This document shows positions 27,597-37,658 of a stretch of DNA of 64,000 nt, in pieces. The translations under genes were made by a program, and so were the position numbers. The stretch covers positions 1 to 64,000 of the forward strand of contig NZ_JAAXPR010000012.1 in the NCBI RefSeq assembly GCF_012396585.1. The letters are read 5' to 3'. The stretch comes from Streptococcus ovuberis. GTDB taxonomy: Bacteria; Bacillota; Bacilli; Lactobacillales; Streptococcaceae. Every line of letters begins with the position of its first letter. Position 1 is the first letter of the stretch. The notes beneath the pieces were generated by a model that did no database searches, had not been told where the DNA came from, and was given only the letters and a program-made list of their open reading frames with translations.

Positions 27597-27623
27597 GTAG
27601 TATCATGTTTGGAGAGATGACAA

Positions 27624-28700
27624 ATGACATACCAAAAGATTGTATTTAAGGTGGGGACGAGCTCCTTAACAGATGCTGAGGGCAATTTGGTTCCTGAAAA
27701 GATTGAAAAGATTACCCGCCAGCTGGCTCAACTGCACCGTGCGGGTTACCAGCTGATTCTTGTAACATCAGGGTCTATTGCAGCTGGTTTTAGGCGATTA
27801 GGGTTTGATAAACGTCCGACTCGGATAGCTGAAAAGCAGGCTTCTGCTGCGGTGGGACAAGGGCTTCTGATTGAAGAGTATACCAAATATCTGTTAGAAG
27901 ACGGGATCGTGTCTGCGCAAGTTTTGCTGACACAGGACGATTTTGCAGATGCTAGACGTTACCAAAATGCCTCTCAAGCGATGCAGGTTTTAATTAAGCA
28001 GAGGGCTATTCCCATCATCAATGAGAATGATATGGTGGCGGTCGAAGAAATTAAGGTAGGTGATAACGATACGTTATCCGCCCAAGTGGCTTCCCTCATT
28101 AAGGCAGATTTGCTGGTATTATTGACCGATGTGGATGGCCTCTACACAGCCAATCCCAATCAGGATCCGAATGCTGAGCACATTGCTGATGTCTTTGAAA
28201 TCACAGCTGATTTGCTGGCTATGGCCAAAGGAGCAGGTACGGCCAACGGGACAGGTGGAATGGCGACCAAGTTACAGGCGGCCCTTCTGGCAACACGCTC
28301 AGGCGTGCCCGTTTACATCTGCTCATCGCAGTCAGAGACGGCTTTGCTTGAAGCTGTTCAGGGTGAAAATCGTGGAACACTTTTTCATGCGGATCGCCAA
28401 AAACTCAATCAACGCAAGCAATGGTTAGCTTTTTATGCCAGAACAGAAGGTGCAGTCTATCTTGATGAGGGGGCGACCAGGGCTATGACTGATTTGGGAC
28501 GCAGTCTCTTGGTGTCCGGAATCAAGGCGATTGATGGGAGCTTTCAGGCTGGGGACATCGTTTCTGTTTTCAGTCAAGAAGATCAAGTATTGATTGGCAA
28601 GGGACGGGCAAAACTTAGCTCTGACCAGTTGAGATTAAGAATGACACAACTGAATCCTGAGGGGATTCTGATTCATCGCAACGACTGGGTCAGTCTGTAG
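27624..28700 (+). CDS. proB: Glutamate 5-kinase
   Basis: A 358-residue cytoplasmic enzyme for the first step of proline synthesis (glutamate + ATP to glutamyl 5-phosphate). The amino-acid kinase domain (1-255) has [28 protein letters not shown] and [16 protein letters not shown] domain follows (about 275-350). Ribosome site ggagatg. First gene of proBAC, 12 bp from proA. Confidence 0.94.
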   Translation: MTYQKIVFKVGTSSLTDAEGNLVPEKIEKITRQLAQLHRAGYQLILVTSGSIAAGFRRLGFDKRPTRIAEKQASAAVGQGLLIEEYTKYLLEDGIVSAQVLLTQDDFADARRYQNASQAMQVLIKQRAIPIINENDMVAVEEIKVGDNDTLSAQVASLIKADLLVLLTDVDGLYTANPNQDPNAEHIADVFEITADLLAMAKGAGTANGTGGMATKLQAALLATRSGVPVYICSSQSETALLEAVQGENRGTLFHADRQKLNQRKQWLAFYARTEGAVYLDEGATRAMTDLGRSLLVSGIKAIDGSFQAGDIVSVFSQEDQVLIGKGRAKLSSDQLRLRMTQLNPEGILIHRNDWVSL

Positions 28701-28712
28701 AGGAGGAAGAGA

Positions 28713-29957
28713 TTGATGAAGACAACGCAAGAATTATTGGACCTGGCTTTGGCCAACAAGGGGGATATCAATTTTGCTAGTACAGAATTGAAAAATAAGG
28801 CTCTTGAGGAGATGGCTCGGTACTTAGAACTAGCCAGTCAAGATATTCTAAGGGCTAATGCCTCTGATATGGAAAGGGCTCAAGGGACAATTGCACCTGT
28901 GATGCTTGATCGTCTGCTTTTGACTCCAGAGCGCATTCAGGAAATGGCGGCAGGTATTCGTGCTCTGATTGCGCTAGAAGATCCAGTTGGCCGCATCCTT
29001 GAGGAAGAGAAGTTGCCTAATGGCTTAAAACTAACCAAAAAGGCGGTTCCTTTTGGTCTCATTGCCATGATTTATGAGAGTCGGCCCAACGTTACCTCGG
29101 ATGCTGCTGCCCTAGCGGTTAAGAGCGGCAATGCCTGCATCTTACGCGGGGGGAAGGAGGCCTTTCAAACGGCTCAGGCCATTGTCAATGCGTTGAGAAC
29201 AGGCTTGATTGCAGCAGGCTTATCTCCAGAGGTTCTTCAGCTGGTTGAAGATACCAGTAGGCAATCTGCAATTGAATTGATGACAGCTAAAGGTAAGGTC
29301 GATCTCTTGATTCCTAGAGGTGGTGCTGGTCTGATTCAAGCAGTGGTCGAACAAGCAAAGGTTCCAGTGATTGAGACAGGGACAGGGATTTGCCACCTTT
29401 ACATTGATCAAGAGGCTGATTTAGATCAAGCCCTTGCAATCGCGACCAATGCTAAAACCAGCCGTCCATCGGTCTGCAATAGCATTGAGGTGCTTTTGGT
29501 GCATGAAAACCTGGCTGAGACCTTTTTACCGAGATTGGAGGAGACCTTGGCCGGCCAAGTGATTTTCCGTGCGGATGAGAGAGCAGCTGACTTTTTGACG
29601 ACTTTTGAACCTGCAGGAGAGGCTGACTTTGATATGGAATTTTTAGATTATATCCTGGCAGTCAAGTTGGTCTCAAATGTCAAAGAGGCTATCCGGCATA
29701 TCAATGCGCATTCGACAGGGCATAGCGAAGCGATCGTCACTCAAGATTCGGCAGTAGCAGACCTCTTCACCCTTCAAGTGGATAGCGCAGCGGTATATGT
29801 TAACGCTTCAACACGTTTCACCGATGGTGGACAGTTCGGTTTGGGTTGTGAATTGGGCATCTCAACCCAAAAAATGCATGCCCGTGGGCCAATGGGCTTA
29901 CGGGAAATGACCAGTTACAAGTACATCGTTACAGGCAATGGTCAAATTCGGACATGA
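28713..29957 (+). CDS. proA: Gamma-glutamyl phosphate reductase
   Basis: A 414-residue aldehyde-dehydrogenase-family enzyme that reduces glutamyl 5-phosphate to glutamate 5-semialdehyde with NADPH. The catalytic Cys lies in [13 protein letters not shown], and the family motif [11 protein letters not shown] is present. Second step of proline synthesis, full length. Confidence 0.94.
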   Translation: MMKTTQELLDLALANKGDINFASTELKNKALEEMARYLELASQDILRANASDMERAQGTIAPVMLDRLLLTPERIQEMAAGIRALIALEDPVGRILEEEKLPNGLKLTKKAVPFGLIAMIYESRPNVTSDAAALAVKSGNACILRGGKEAFQTAQAIVNALRTGLIAAGLSPEVLQLVEDTSRQSAIELMTAKGKVDLLIPRGGAGLIQAVVEQAKVPVIETGTGICHLYIDQEADLDQALAIATNAKTSRPSVCNSIEVLLVHENLAETFLPRLEETLAGQVIFRADERAADFLTTFEPAGEADFDMEFLDYILAVKLVSNVKEAIRHINAHSTGHSEAIVTQDSAVADLFTLQVDSAAVYVNASTRFTDGGQFGLGCELGISTQKMHARGPMGLREMTSYKYIVTGNGQIRT

Positions 29958-29973
29958 TGTTTGAGAGGAGAAG

Positions 29974-30780
29974 ATGAAAAGGATGAAAATTGGAGTCATC
30001 GGAATTGGCAACATGGGTGCTGCTATTGCTAGAGCGGTTGCTTCAGCAGGATACGAGCTGGTGTTGTCCAATCATAATCCAGACAAGGCAAGAGCTCTGG
30101 CCAAGCATTTATCAGGAGCTGAGGTTGCTTCCAATCAAGACATCAATGAGAGCTGTCAAGTCATTTTTTTAGGACTTAAACCTTCTCAAATGGTTCAGTT
30201 TTTGATAGACCAATCAGCGGCTATGGCTAAAAATCCTGAAGCCTTATGGATTTCCATGGTTGCTGGAATGACTTTAGAACGGCTCAGCGCCCTATTGCCT
30301 CAAGAATCAGGTTTGATTCGAATGATGCCCAATACACCAGTTGCAGTCGGTCAGGGGATGACGACTTATGCACTGAAGGATACTGCGCGCAGTCTAGATG
30401 ATCAAGTCCTCTTTGAAACCTTGATGGCGAAATCAGGACAGTTGCTCAAATTACCAGAGCATCTAATGGATTCTGCAACAGGAATTGCGGGTTGCGGGCC
30501 AGCTTTTGTCTACCAATTTATAGAAGCATTAGCTGATGCTGGTGTCCAAAATGGGCTTCAACGTGCGGATAGTTTAGCATTAGCTGCCCAAACACTGTTG
30601 GGCGCTGCTCAGTTGGTCTTGGACAGTGGTCAACATCCTGCGGTATTAAGGGATCAGGTGACGTCACCTGGTGGTTCAACCATTGCAGGTATCGTTGCGC
30701 TTGAGGAAAATGGTTTCCGTCATGCTGCGATCTCAGCAGTCAATTGTGCCATTGCACGAACCAAGGAATTGGGAAATTAG
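29974..30780 (+). CDS. proC: Pyrroline-5-carboxylate reductase
   Basis: A 268-residue enzyme for the last step of proline synthesis (pyrroline-5-carboxylate to proline). An N-terminal Rossmann fold (IGVIGIGNMGAAIARA), the MPNTPV motif and the C-terminal signature RDQVTSPGGSTIAG are intact. The ATG at 29974 has gagagg 5 bp upstream; an ATG three codons later is possible. With proB and proA it gives a full glutamate-to-proline route. Confidence 0.93.
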   Translation: MKRMKIGVIGIGNMGAAIARAVASAGYELVLSNHNPDKARALAKHLSGAEVASNQDINESCQVIFLGLKPSQMVQFLIDQSAAMAKNPEALWISMVAGMTLERLSALLPQESGLIRMMPNTPVAVGQGMTTYALKDTARSLDDQVLFETLMAKSGQLLKLPEHLMDSATGIAGCGPAFVYQFIEALADAGVQNGLQRADSLALAAQTLLGAAQLVLDSGQHPAVLRDQVTSPGGSTIAGIVALEENGFRHAAISAVNCAIARTKELGN

Positions 30781-30823
30781 ACATCTCTTCACTCAGGAAT
30801 AGTTGAGTAGAGACGCTATCTAT

Positions 30824-30860
30824 GCAAAAAGCAACAGCCGCAAAGGCTGTTGCTTTTTGC
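30824..30860 (+). terminator. Bidirectional terminator proC/citM
   Basis: A 16-bp stem (gcaaaaagcaacagcc and its complement) between convergent genes, with T-rich arms in both directions. Confidence 0.85.
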
Positions 30861-30950
30861 GTTCACCTGCTGAAGGCGATCAGCGTTTTATCGCTCTTCC
30901 ATTCAGGTGAAATGAGGTCTTCATATTTTTCTTATTCAAGTTTTTAGAAA

Positions 30951-32354
30951 TTACTGTGGTAAGTACAATGGCATTTGTCCTGTTGCAATAATTGTTACAA
31001 CGAAGATGATGAAGATGACCGTAGCATACTTGGCAGATTCACGTTGCCATTCTCCCATATCAAGGCCTGTCAAGCGAAGAAGCAGGTAGATGAAAGCAAC
31101 TAGTGGACTGAGCAAGTGGAAGGCTTGTCCCATGAGAGAAGCAAGTGCCATTGACTCTGGTGTGAATCCATAAGAAGCACCAGCTTCAGCCATAACTGGC
31201 AAGATACCGTAGTAGAAGCCATCGTTAGAGATAAAGAAAGTACCAGGTGCTGAGATCAAGGCAATGATAAGCCCCCAGAAACCAGCCAATTGTTTAGGAA
31301 TGATTGTTGCAAAGCTATTGGCTAGAGCTGTTGCCATACCTGATCCTTGGAAGAGACCCATAAAGATACCAGCAGCAAAGACCAAGATAACGACCTGAAC
31401 AGCATCACCAGCATTATCCCCAATCCGTTTGGATTGATCCTTAAGGACTGGGTAGTTCACCATGAGAGCAATAACAGTACCAACAGCAAAGAGTAAGAGT
31501 GGTGCAAGTTCAATTTCTTCGATAAAGGAACCAGCTACCAACCAAGCGATGAGAACGATGGTCAAGAGAGCATTGAACCAGAAATTTTTAGGACGACGAA
31601 TAGCTAATGTATCAGGATCGGTGATATCAGTCAATTCATGCAATTCAGCTTCTGTAAATTCAACAACTCCAAGACGCGCACGTTCTTTGCGTCCCATGCT
31701 AGGAGCTACCCAAAGGATCACGTAAAGGAGTGACAGAAGCATCCCAGGAGCAAGGTAACCGAGGATTTCAGCACCAACACCCAAAACAGACATGGCACGC
31801 GCAGTTGGACCGCCCCAAGGAAGAAGGTTCATGATAGTGTTTTGGAGGATAATCAAGACACCAAGGTTCATAATCTTCATATTGAGTTTCTTATAGATTG
31901 GCAAGAAAGCTGAAACCACGATCAGTGTTGTAGTTGTTCCATCACCGTTCATCGAAACTGCTGCGGCAACGATAGCTGTTGCAATAAGCACTTTCATTGG
32001 GTCACCTTTGGCAAACCGAATCATTTTTTCAGTGATCGGGTCGAAAAGTCCTGCATCAAGCATGGTTGAGAAATAAAGGATGGCAAAGAGCAACATGATA
32101 CCGGTCTTAGCGGTGGTATTTACCCCGTAAAGGACCATGTCACCAATAGCTGTCAAGCCATTGACACTTCCTTCTTCGCCGACAAATGAGACGAATTTAG
32201 CATCCGCAGTCAAGTCTGCTGAACCAGTGATGACAAGTACAGCAGCAAAGACCAAGGGTACTAAAACGAGTGATGTAAATGGTGACATTTTTTTCGTCAT
32301 CACGACATACATGAAGACAATGATCATGGCGTAAGCCAAAACAGTCAATAACAT
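30951..32354 (-). CDS. citM: CitMHS-family metal-citrate/proton symporter
   Basis: A 467-residue membrane protein with about 12 hydrophobic helices of the citrate-metal:H+ symporter family (segments MNGDGTTTTLIVVSAFLP and LPWGGPTARAMSVL). It brings citrate, probably complexed with Mg2+ or Ca2+, into the cell for the adjacent lyase. The start at 32354 has aaggggag upstream; the longer frame to 32387 lacks one. It is divergent from the oad-cit operon and shares a 420-bp control region with it. Confidence 0.88.
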   Translation of the reverse strand: MLLTVLAYAMIIVFMYVVMTKKMSPFTSLVLVPLVFAAVLVITGSADLTADAKFVSFVGEEGSVNGLTAIGDMVLYGVNTTAKTGIMLLFAILYFSTMLDAGLFDPITEKMIRFAKGDPMKVLIATAIVAAAVSMNGDGTTTTLIVVSAFLPIYKKLNMKIMNLGVLIILQNTIMNLLPWGGPTARAMSVLGVGAEILGYLAPGMLLSLLYVILWVAPSMGRKERARLGVVEFTEAELHELTDITDPDTLAIRRPKNFWFNALLTIVLIAWLVAGSFIEEIELAPLLLFAVGTVIALMVNYPVLKDQSKRIGDNAGDAVQVVILVFAAGIFMGLFQGSGMATALANSFATIIPKQLAGFWGLIIALISAPGTFFISNDGFYYGILPVMAEAGASYGFTPESMALASLMGQAFHLLSPLVAFIYLLLRLTGLDMGEWQRESAKYATVIFIIFVVTIIATGQMPLYLPQ

Positions 32355-32441
32355 AGGTAGTTCTCCCCTTTTTGTTTTTTTAGTCAATATGGCCTATTGA
32401 ACTTGAATAAAATATGAAGGTGTATTAGACCTTACATCATC

Positions 32442-32462
32442 ATTATAGATGAAAGCGGTTGA
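32442..32462 (-). promoter_or_regulatory. citM promoter with cre-like site
   Basis: On the minus strand TATAAT (complement of 32442-32447) is the -10. Directly upstream, plus-strand tgaaagcggttgaa (32449-32462) resembles a CcpA cre box with about one or two mismatches. CcpA repression of citrate genes is known in related bacteria. Confidence 0.5.
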
Positions 32463-32635
32463 AAAAGAAAGACGGTGTTGTGAGAAAAGACACAAAAAAA
32501 ACACAGGTTTGAGCAAAAAACTTGACAATAATGGATAGATAGTGATGAATTTTGATAGCCATAAACCTTGATAAAACCATTATTTGTGGCATTTTTCCTT
32601 TTTTTGAAAAATTTTTTCAAGGAATGGAGCAAAAT

Positions 32636-32649
32636 TGAAAGCGTTACAA
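32636..32649 (+). promoter_or_regulatory. cre-like site upstream of the oad-cit operon
   Basis: tgaaagcgttacaa matches the consensus TGAAARCGYTWNCW except at one position. It lies about 40 bp before the operon -10. Confidence 0.5.
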
Positions 32650-32689
32650 AAAAACACAAAAAGACCAACAGCTTTATAAAAACTTATTA

Positions 32690-32749
32690 TATAATAGTAT
32701 TAGAAATGTTAAGACAGTAACAAAGTCAAGAATCTGTTACTAATTTCTA
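32690..32749 (+). promoter_or_regulatory. oad-cit operon promoter and leader inverted repeats
   Basis: TATAAT at 32690-32695 has no -35 consensus 17 bp upstream (aacagc), which fits an activated promoter. The leader holds nested inverted repeats: tagaaat (32701) with atttcta (32743), and agtaaca (32716) with tgttact (32735). The GntR regulator encoded at the end of the cluster is the likely activator. Confidence 0.55.
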
Positions 32750-32776
32750 TAGTTTTGCTCAAGAGAGGAGGTTGCT

Positions 32777-33094
32777 ATGGGATTCTTTCAACGATTATTT
32801 GGAAAATCTCGCGATGAAGAAGCACCAATAGCTATTTCGGAACTGCCCAATGACTTGGATGGCTGGGAAGCTTTGCCAGGTTTTATACCAGCGAGTCAAG
32901 AAGATTATGACTTGGTTAGCCTGATTGCAACAGCGATAGCTGCTGGAGATAGACCTGACAGTCAATTTGTCGTCAAGAGAATTATGCAGCGCAATCCAGA
33001 AGCTTTAACGGTTTCATTGATTGCCTCAAGTATCGCAGCAGGTGATTATCCAGATAGTCAATTTGCTATCAAGTCTATTTATACAAAGAAATAA
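32777..33094 (+). CDS. oadH: OadH-like subunit of oxaloacetate decarboxylase
   Basis: A 105-residue soluble protein, first gene of the operon and just before the biotin carrier, the place of oadH in the Enterococcus faecalis oadHDB-cit operon. The assignment rests mainly on this position. The protein contains a tandem duplication: VSLIATAIAAGDRPDSQFVV (about 53-72) recurs as VSLIASSIAAGDYPDSQFAI (about 81-100). Each copy predicts a helix and a turn. Its role in the complex is not well defined. Confidence 0.6.
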   Translation: MGFFQRLFGKSRDEEAPIAISELPNDLDGWEALPGFIPASQEDYDLVSLIATAIAAGDRPDSQFVVKRIMQRNPEALTVSLIASSIAAGDYPDSQFAIKSIYTKK

Positions 33095-33121
33095 GTTTAA
33101 TTAAAAAAGGAGAAACAGTTT

Positions 33122-33508
33122 ATGTTACGGAAATTCAAAATTGCTATCGATGGCAAAGAGTACTTAGTAGAAATGGAAGAAATTGGTGGAACGCCAGCTC
33201 CAGCTCCAGTTGCGGTGCCAGCCCCAGCAGTAGCCTCAGCGCCAGCAGCCGAAGAAGTGGCAGCACCTGTCACAGTAGCTTCATCAGTTGCAGGAGCAGA
33301 TGCTTTGCAGGCTCCGATGCCAGGCACTATTCTTCGCATTCTTGTCAATGTGGGAGACACTGTTGCGGAAAATCAGCCTTTGATGATTCTTGAAGCGATG
33401 AAAATGGAAAATGAAATCGTAGCAAGTTCAGCAGGAACAGTTACAGGGATCCATGTAACTCAAGGGCAAACAGTTAACCCTGGTGATGGTCTGATTACTA
33501 TCGGTTAA
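33122..33508 (+). CDS. oadD: Oxaloacetate decarboxylase biotin carrier
   Basis: A 128-residue biotin carrier protein. After a 20-residue start, an Ala/Pro-rich flexible linker (about 20-48) leads to a biotinyl domain with EAMKMEN, where Lys94 is the biotin site. It shuttles carboxyl groups from OadA to the membrane subunit OadB. The linker is typical of gamma/alpha biotin domains in sodium-pump decarboxylases. Confidence 0.88.
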   Translation: MLRKFKIAIDGKEYLVEMEEIGGTPAPAPVAVPAPAVASAPAAEEVAAPVTVASSVAGADALQAPMPGTILRILVNVGDTVAENQPLMILEAMKMENEIVASSAGTVTGIHVTQGQTVNPGDGLITIG

Positions 33509-33587
33509 GCGTTAGCGTGTACAAATTAACTCAAATGCTCTGACAACCTTAGAAGAGTATTGCCAAAAAATAGAAAGAAGTGATAGT

Positions 33588-34715
33588 GTGCATATTTTAA
33601 TTGAAGGACTAACCTCTATTACCCTTCCTCAAATCATCATGATGCTGATCGGGGCTCTATTGATGTATTTAGGGATTAAGAAAGAATACGAGCCAACGCT
33701 CTTGGTTCCTATGGGATTAGGGACCATCCTAGTAAACTTCCCAAATACTGGGGTTTTAAATCAGACGGTCAATGGCATTGAGCAGGCCGGGGTTTTTGAA
33801 GAATTATTCCACTTTGGTATCGGAACAGAACTGTTTCCCTTGTTGATTTTCATCGGTATCGGAGCTATGATTGACTTTGGTCCCTTGCTTCAAAATCCAT
33901 TTATGATGCTGTTTGGAGCAGCAGCCCAATTTGGGATCTTCTTTGTTGTAGTTGTCGCTGTTTTAGCAGGCTTTGACATTAAAGAAGCGGCTTCGATTGG
34001 GATTATCGGTGCGGCTGATGGACCAACCTCCATCTTTGTTGCCAATCAATTAGCCCCTAATCTCTTAGGGCCAATTACAGTGGCGGCTTATTCTTACATG
34101 GCTTTGGTGCCAATCATCCAACCTTTTGCAATCAAATTGGTAACGACTAAAAAAGAACGTCGGATTCGCATGACCTACAAGTCAGAAAATGTGTCTCAAT
34201 TGACTAAGATTCTTTTCCCAATCGTGATTACCTTGGTCGCTGGGTTCATTTCTCCAATCTCTCTTCCTCTAGTTGGTTTCCTGATGTTTGGAAATCTCCT
34301 GCGTGAGTGTGGGGTCCTGGATCGTCTGTCACAAACAGCACAGAACGAATTGGTCAATATCATCTCTATTCTTTTAGGGTTAACCATTTCTGTGAAAATG
34401 CAGGCGGATCAATTTTTGAACCTGCAAACCTTGATGATTATCTTCTTTGGTCTGATTGCTTTCATCATGGATTCGATCGGCGGCGTTTTATTTGCTAAAT
34501 TCCTTAATCTTTTCCGTAAGGAAGGCAACAAGATTAACCCGATGGTTGGTGCAGCAGGGATTTCTGCCTTCCCTATGTCAAGCCGTGTGATCCAAAAAAT
34601 GGCAACAGATGAGGATCCACAGAACTTTATCTTGATGTATTCTGTTGGAGCCAATGTTTCTGGACAAATTGCCTCAGTTATTGCAGGTGGCTTGCTTTTA
34701 GCATTCTTTAGTTAA
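33588..34715 (+). CDS. oadB: Oxaloacetate decarboxylase membrane beta subunit
   Basis: A 375-residue protein with about 9-10 hydrophobic helices that decarboxylates carboxybiotin and exports Na+. The conserved motif GAADGPTSIFVA holds the essential Asp, and GNLLRECGVL and a conserved C-terminal end are present. The start codon is GTG at 33588 with a weak ribosome site. It is 16 bp before the tiny OadG-like gene. Confidence 0.9.
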   Translation: MHILIEGLTSITLPQIIMMLIGALLMYLGIKKEYEPTLLVPMGLGTILVNFPNTGVLNQTVNGIEQAGVFEELFHFGIGTELFPLLIFIGIGAMIDFGPLLQNPFMMLFGAAAQFGIFFVVVVAVLAGFDIKEAASIGIIGAADGPTSIFVANQLAPNLLGPITVAAYSYMALVPIIQPFAIKLVTTKKERRIRMTYKSENVSQLTKILFPIVITLVAGFISPISLPLVGFLMFGNLLRECGVLDRLSQTAQNELVNIISILLGLTISVKMQADQFLNLQTLMIIFFGLIAFIMDSIGGVLFAKFLNLFRKEGNKINPMVGAAGISAFPMSSRVIQKMATDEDPQNFILMYSVGANVSGQIASVIAGGLLLAFFS

Positions 34716-34731
34716 GAGAAGGAGTATTAAG

Positions 34732-34866
34732 ATGACAGTTAATATGGAACATTTATACCAGTCCCTTGAGTTGATGGTTCTTGGAATGGCTGGTGTCTTC
34801 CTAGTATTGGGAATTTTATACGCATCAGCAGCTGCCCTGCTAAAAATTTTTCCTGCTAAAAAGTAA
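34732..34866 (+). CDS. OadG-like small membrane subunit
   Basis: A 44-residue protein with one central hydrophobic helix: LMVLGMAGVFLVLGILYASA (about 14-33), then a basic end. The helix with GMAGVFLVLG matches the OadG (gamma subunit) pattern, minus the zinc-binding tail. It directly follows oadB with a strong ribosome site (gaaggag). OadG is needed for assembly of the sodium-pump complex in other bacteria. It is short enough to be missed by most gene finders. Confidence 0.72.
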   Translation: MTVNMEHLYQSLELMVLGMAGVFLVLGILYASAAALLKIFPAKK

Positions 34867-34878
34867 TTTCAAACAAGT

Positions 34879-34907
34879 GCGACCCTGCAGGCTTTCGGCC
34901 TGCTCGC
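34879..34907 (+). other. Intercistronic hairpin before citD
   Basis: A GC-rich hairpin gcaggc-tttcg-gcctgc (34887-34903) extended by gcga/tcgc across a small bulge. No T run follows, so it is more likely an RNA-processing or stability element than a terminator. Confidence 0.5.
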
Positions 34908-34940
34908 GCCGCCGATTATCCTAAAAATAAGAGGTGAGTT

Positions 34941-35246
34941 ATGGATATTAAACAAACTGCTGTTGCTGGATCACTGGAATCAAGTGATATTCAATTAACC
35001 ATTGCGCCAGCAAGTCAAGGTATTACGATTGACCTTGAATCTAATGTTGAAAAACAATTTGGGAACCAAATTCGGAAAGTCATTACTAAAACCTTAGAAA
35101 ATCTTGGTATTGAAGCAGCGCAAGTAACTGCTGTTGATAAGGGAGCTTTGGATTGTACTATCCAAGCTCGGACAATTGCAGCTGTTCACCGCGCAGCTGG
35201 AGTTGAGGCGATGAACTGGAAGGAGATTGACGCATGGAACGTTTAA
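34941..35246 (+). CDS. citD: Citrate lyase acyl carrier subunit
   Basis: A 101-residue gamma subunit carrying the phosphoribosyl-dephospho-CoA group, attached to Ser14 in GSLESSDIQ. It presents acetyl and citryl thioesters to CitF and CitE. Full length; it overlaps citE by 13 bp. Confidence 0.92.
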   Translation: MDIKQTAVAGSLESSDIQLTIAPASQGITIDLESNVEKQFGNQIRKVITKTLENLGIEAAQVTAVDKGALDCTIQARTIAAVHRAAGVEAMNWKEIDAWNV

Positions 35247-36121
35247 GAAGAACAATGATGTTTGTGCCAGGTGCCAATGCTGGTATGTTACGTGATGCGC
35301 CGCTTTACGGTGCGGATTCCATCATGTTTGACCTAGAAGATTCGGTATCTTTAAAAGAAAAGGATACCTCACGAGCTCTGGTGCATTTTGCGCTGAAAAC
35401 CTTTGATTATAGCTCAGTCGAGACAGTTGTTCGGATCAATGGTTTAGATACTTGCGGTGCTCTTGATATTGAAGCAGTTGTTACGGCGGGTGTCAATGTT
35501 GTCCGTTTGCCTAAGACAGAAACAGCTCAAGATATCATTGACGTTGAAGCAGAGATTGAGCGTGTCGAACGTGAATATAGTATTCCAGTTGGGCGTACCC
35601 GAATGATGGCAGCGATTGAGTCTGCCGAGGGTGTCCTGAACGCTCCTGAAATCGCTAAAGCTTCTAAGCGTTTGATTGGGATTGCCCTGGGTGCAGAAGA
35701 CTATGTGACCAATATGAAAACCCGCCGTTATCCTGATGGTCAGGAGCTATTCTTTGCGCGTAGCATGATTTTACACGCTGCACGTGCAGCAGGGATCGCA
35801 GCCATTGATACGGTGTATTCTGATGTCAATAATACTGAAGGCTTCCAAGCGGAAGTAACCCATATCAAACAACTTGGCTTTGATGGGAAATCTGTGATTA
35901 ACCCAAGGCAAATTCCTTTAGTCAATGAGATTTACACACCAACGGAAAAAGAAATTGACAATGCCAAGCAGGTGATTTGGGCTATCCGAGAGGCAGAAAG
36001 CAAGGGTTCAGGTGTTATTGCCCTAAACGGTAAAATGATTGATAAACCCATTGTAGAACGTGCAGAACGTGTCATTATGCTTGCTAAGGCAGCTGGTGTG
36101 CTGACTGAGGAGGAATTGTAA
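35234..36121 (+). CDS. citE: Citryl-ACP lyase beta subunit
   Basis: A 295-residue HpcH/HpaI-type TIM barrel that splits citryl-ACP into oxaloacetate and acetyl-ACP. [16 protein letters not shown] and LGAEDY are conserved, supplying the Mg2+ and substrate ligands. One base separates it from citF. Confidence 0.93.
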   Translation: MERLRRTMMFVPGANAGMLRDAPLYGADSIMFDLEDSVSLKEKDTSRALVHFALKTFDYSSVETVVRINGLDTCGALDIEAVVTAGVNVVRLPKTETAQDIIDVEAEIERVEREYSIPVGRTRMMAAIESAEGVLNAPEIAKASKRLIGIALGAEDYVTNMKTRRYPDGQELFFARSMILHAARAAGIAAIDTVYSDVNNTEGFQAEVTHIKQLGFDGKSVINPRQIPLVNEIYTPTEKEIDNAKQVIWAIREAESKGSGVIALNGKMIDKPIVERAERVIMLAKAAGVLTEEEL

Positions 36122-36122
36122 A

Positions 36123-37658
36123 ATGGTGAAAAATGCTTTAGGACGTGATATTCCAACGGAATACGCAGAAAAATATGGCGTGTTTGAAAGCGAGTTGACC
36201 AATATCAAACCTTATGAGGAATCAACTCGTCGGATCAAACCAGTCAAACCAAGAGATGAAAAATTATTAGGCTCAATCCGTGAGGCTATTGAAAAAACAG
36301 GCCTCAAGGATGGGATGACGATTTCGTTCCACCATCACTTCCGTGAGGGAGACTATGTCATGAATATGGTCTTAGACGAAATTGCTAAGATGGGCATAAA
36401 AAACCTTTCTATTGCACCGAGTTCTATCGCGAATGTGCATGAGCCATTAATTGACCATATTAAAAATGGTGTTGTAACCAATATTACATCGTCTGGTCTT
36501 CGGGATAAGGTCGGTGCGGCTATCTCTGCTGGTATTATGGAAAATCCAGTAGTGATCCGCTCTCATGGTGGACGTGCGCGCGCGATTGCCGCAGGAGACA
36601 TTCACATTGACGTAGCCTTCTTAGGGGCCCCCTCTTCAGATGCTTATGGCAACGCAAATGGGGTAAAAGGAAAGGCAACCTGTGGTTCTTTGGGCTACGC
36701 GATGGTTGATGCAAAGTATGCCGATCAAGTCGTTATCATTACAGATACCTTAGTGCCGTATCCTAACTCTCCAATCTCTATTCCACAAACAGATGTTGAT
36801 TATGTTGTTGAAGTGGAAGCGATAGGCGATCCGAAAGGGATTGCTAAAGGGGCAACGCGCTTTACGAAGAACCCTAAGGAACTCCTTATCGCTGAATACG
36901 CAGCTAAGGTAATCACTAATTCACCATACTACAAAGAAGGCTTCTCTTTCCAGACAGGTACAGGTGGCGCTTCCCTCGCTGTAACACGCTTTATGCGGGA
37001 AGCCATGCTTAAAGATGGCATCACAGCAGGTTTTGCCCTGGGTGGTATTACCAATGCCATGGTTGAATTGTTGGAAGAAGGCCTAGTGGAACGCATCATT
37101 GATGTGCAAGACTTTGATCATCCGTCTGCTTTATCGCTTGAGCGCCATGTTGGCAAGCATTTGGAAATTGACGCCAATATGTATGCCTCACCATTGAGCA
37201 AGGGTTCGGCTATTAATATACTGGACACGTGTATTCTCTCTGCCCTTGAAGTGGATACTAACTTTAATGTGAACGTTATGACGGGTTCTGATGGGGTTAT
37301 CCGTGGTGCCTCTGGGGGTCACTGTGATACTGCCTTTGCAGCCAAAATGAGTATGGTTATCTCTCCCTTGGTCCGTGGTCGCATCCCTACCTTTGTCGAA
37401 TCTGTCAATACCGTGATCACGCCAGGGACTTCAGTAGATGTGGTTGTTACGGAAATTGGGATTGCCATTAACCCTAATCGCCCTGATTTGATTGATCACT
37501 TCAAAGATCTTAAAGTTCCTCAATACACGATCAAAGAGCTTCAAGAAAAAGCCTACGCTATTGTTGGGACACCTGAACCAATTCAGTATGGTGACAAGGT
37601 CGTTGCTTTGATTGAGTACCGTGATGGTAGCTTGATCGATGTTGTGAGAAATGTGTAA
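36123..37658 (+). CDS. citF: Citrate lyase alpha subunit
   Basis: A 511-residue citrate:acetyl-ACP transferase, full length for the family. It exchanges acetyl for citryl on CitD. Glycine-rich SHGGRARAIAAGDIHID and GASGGHCDTAFA regions are typical of the CoA-transferase fold. The stop overlaps the citX start by 8 bp. Confidence 0.93.
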   Translation: MVKNALGRDIPTEYAEKYGVFESELTNIKPYEESTRRIKPVKPRDEKLLGSIREAIEKTGLKDGMTISFHHHFREGDYVMNMVLDEIAKMGIKNLSIAPSSIANVHEPLIDHIKNGVVTNITSSGLRDKVGAAISAGIMENPVVIRSHGGRARAIAAGDIHIDVAFLGAPSSDAYGNANGVKGKATCGSLGYAMVDAKYADQVVIITDTLVPYPNSPISIPQTDVDYVVEVEAIGDPKGIAKGATRFTKNPKELLIAEYAAKVITNSPYYKEGFSFQTGTGGASLAVTRFMREAMLKDGITAGFALGGITNAMVELLEEGLVERIIDVQDFDHPSALSLERHVGKHLEIDANMYASPLSKGSAINILDTCILSALEVDTNFNVNVMTGSDGVIRGASGGHCDTAFAAKMSMVISPLVRGRIPTFVESVNTVITPGTSVDVVVTEIGIAINPNRPDLIDHFKDLKVPQYTIKELQEKAYAIVGTPEPIQYGDKVVALIEYRDGSLIDVVRNV

